A DNA stretch of 64,000 bases from Mesorhizobium sp. (GTDB lineage Bacteria; Pseudomonadota; Alphaproteobacteria; Rhizobiales; Rhizobiaceae): NCBI RefSeq assembly GCF_004963255.1, contig NZ_SUGA01000009.1:62001-126000 (forward strand), written 5' to 3'. Positions 63,783 through 64,000 of the stretch are shown here, in pieces. Position numbers and translations under genes: made by a program. Below the pieces are notes generated by a model. That model did not search any database and had not been told where the DNA came from. It saw nothing but the letters and a program-made list of their open reading frames with translations. Position 1 is the stretch's first letter, and each line of letters begins with the position of its first letter.

Positions 63783-64000
63783 GGATATCCCGCGGGAACT
63801 TCGTCAGTGTCTCGTTGCCGGTCTCGGTCACCAGAATGGTTTCGCTGACCTCGATGCCCCATCCGTCCATCCACATTCCCAGGATGGAATGGACGACATT
63901 GCCGGGCTGCAGCACCGTCTTGTCGCCTGGCCGCAGGCTGATCGTATGCTCGCCCCAATCCGGCGGATAGGCAACGCCGATCGAATAGCCGATGCGCGAT
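63769..64000 (-). CDS. M24-family metallopeptidase, C-terminal part (ectoine hydrolase/DoeA-like)
   Basis: The last 76 complete codons of a gene that enters from the right: SRIGYSIGVAYPPDWGEH, then TVLQPGNVVHSILGMWMDGWGIEVSETILVTETGNETL, a pita-bread fold C-terminus with a metal-ligand Glu in the EVSETILVTE strand. The YPPDWGEH phrase is reminiscent of DoeA/EutD ectoine hydrolases. The stop lies inside the M20 gene start. N-terminal sequence is needed to settle the family. Confidence 0.75.
   Translation of the reverse strand, partial: SRIGYSIGVAYPPDWGEHTISLRPGDKTVLQPGNVVHSILGMWMDGWGIEVSETILVTETGNETLTKFPRDIHVKT

Overview
The window looks like a chromosomal core segment of a high-GC rhizobial alphaproteobacterium, most likely Mesorhizobium or a close Phyllobacteriaceae relative. 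This is inferred from the gene content (zeta-type F1-ATPase inhibitor, PurS/PurQ/PurL three-part FGAM synthase, sufS-B-C-D-S-T-A operon, dimeric NADP-isocitrate dehydrogenase), the rhizobial-style intergenic palindromes and the G/C-ending codon use. I see no insertion sequence, integrase, phage gene, tRNA, rRNA or CRISPR array. Both ends cut genes: a DUF1993 gene at the left and an M24 peptidase gene at the right.

Region by region. 1-2348: small accessory genes (DUF1993, DUF1176, a secreted hydrolase). 2370-7854: a leftward cluster of molybdoenzyme maturation genes (flavin reductase, MoxR ATPase, CoxE-type VWA protein, two XdhC halves, a MoeA-like/MocA fusion) with no molybdoenzyme in sight. 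7988-10338: a solo periplasmic binding protein coupled to a P1 (DmpA) peptidase, then DUF2171. 10639-22377: purine synthesis (purB, purC, purS, purQ, purL) interspersed with a VOC dioxygenase-like protein, hydrolase, HpcH aldolase, ATPase zeta subunit, lipoprotein, Pr6Pr membrane protein and a divergent DUF1127/MocR pair. 23109-27731: BolA and monothiol glutaredoxin, a Bcr/CflA transporter, inositol-phosphatase, ttcA and rpsD. 28103-34858: a tiny basic secreted protein, DUF3008, an RNB ribonuclease, murI, a membrane protein, a TrmJ-type methyltransferase, icd and a GST. 35085-41374: alaS, recA with a LexA-type operator, and the pseudouridine-catabolism pair (PfkB kinase and psuG). 41582-49710: TfoX-like and GFA proteins, then the complete leftward suf operon with an Irr-type (ICE) dyad upstream. 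49979-64000: envelope and housekeeping genes (hydrolase, PAP2 phosphatase, ArnT-like glycosyltransferase, tyrS, a 1151-residue AsmA-like protein, bcp, a sterol-desaturase plus FemAB-like pair, an M23 peptidase, and the M20/M24 hydrolase pair).

The least explained items are: a likely operator system between the MocR regulator and DUF1127 (16-nt direct repeats 31 bp apart plus a start-codon dyad); a 209-bp element with perfect 25-bp inverted ends; at least three families of intergenic palindromes; an RNB nuclease with a substituted catalytic-cluster Asp; the orphan molybdoenzyme accessory module; the binding protein/P1 peptidase pair; and the desaturase/FemAB pair. Function calls rest on recognising families by eye from translated sequence. 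No database search was run.
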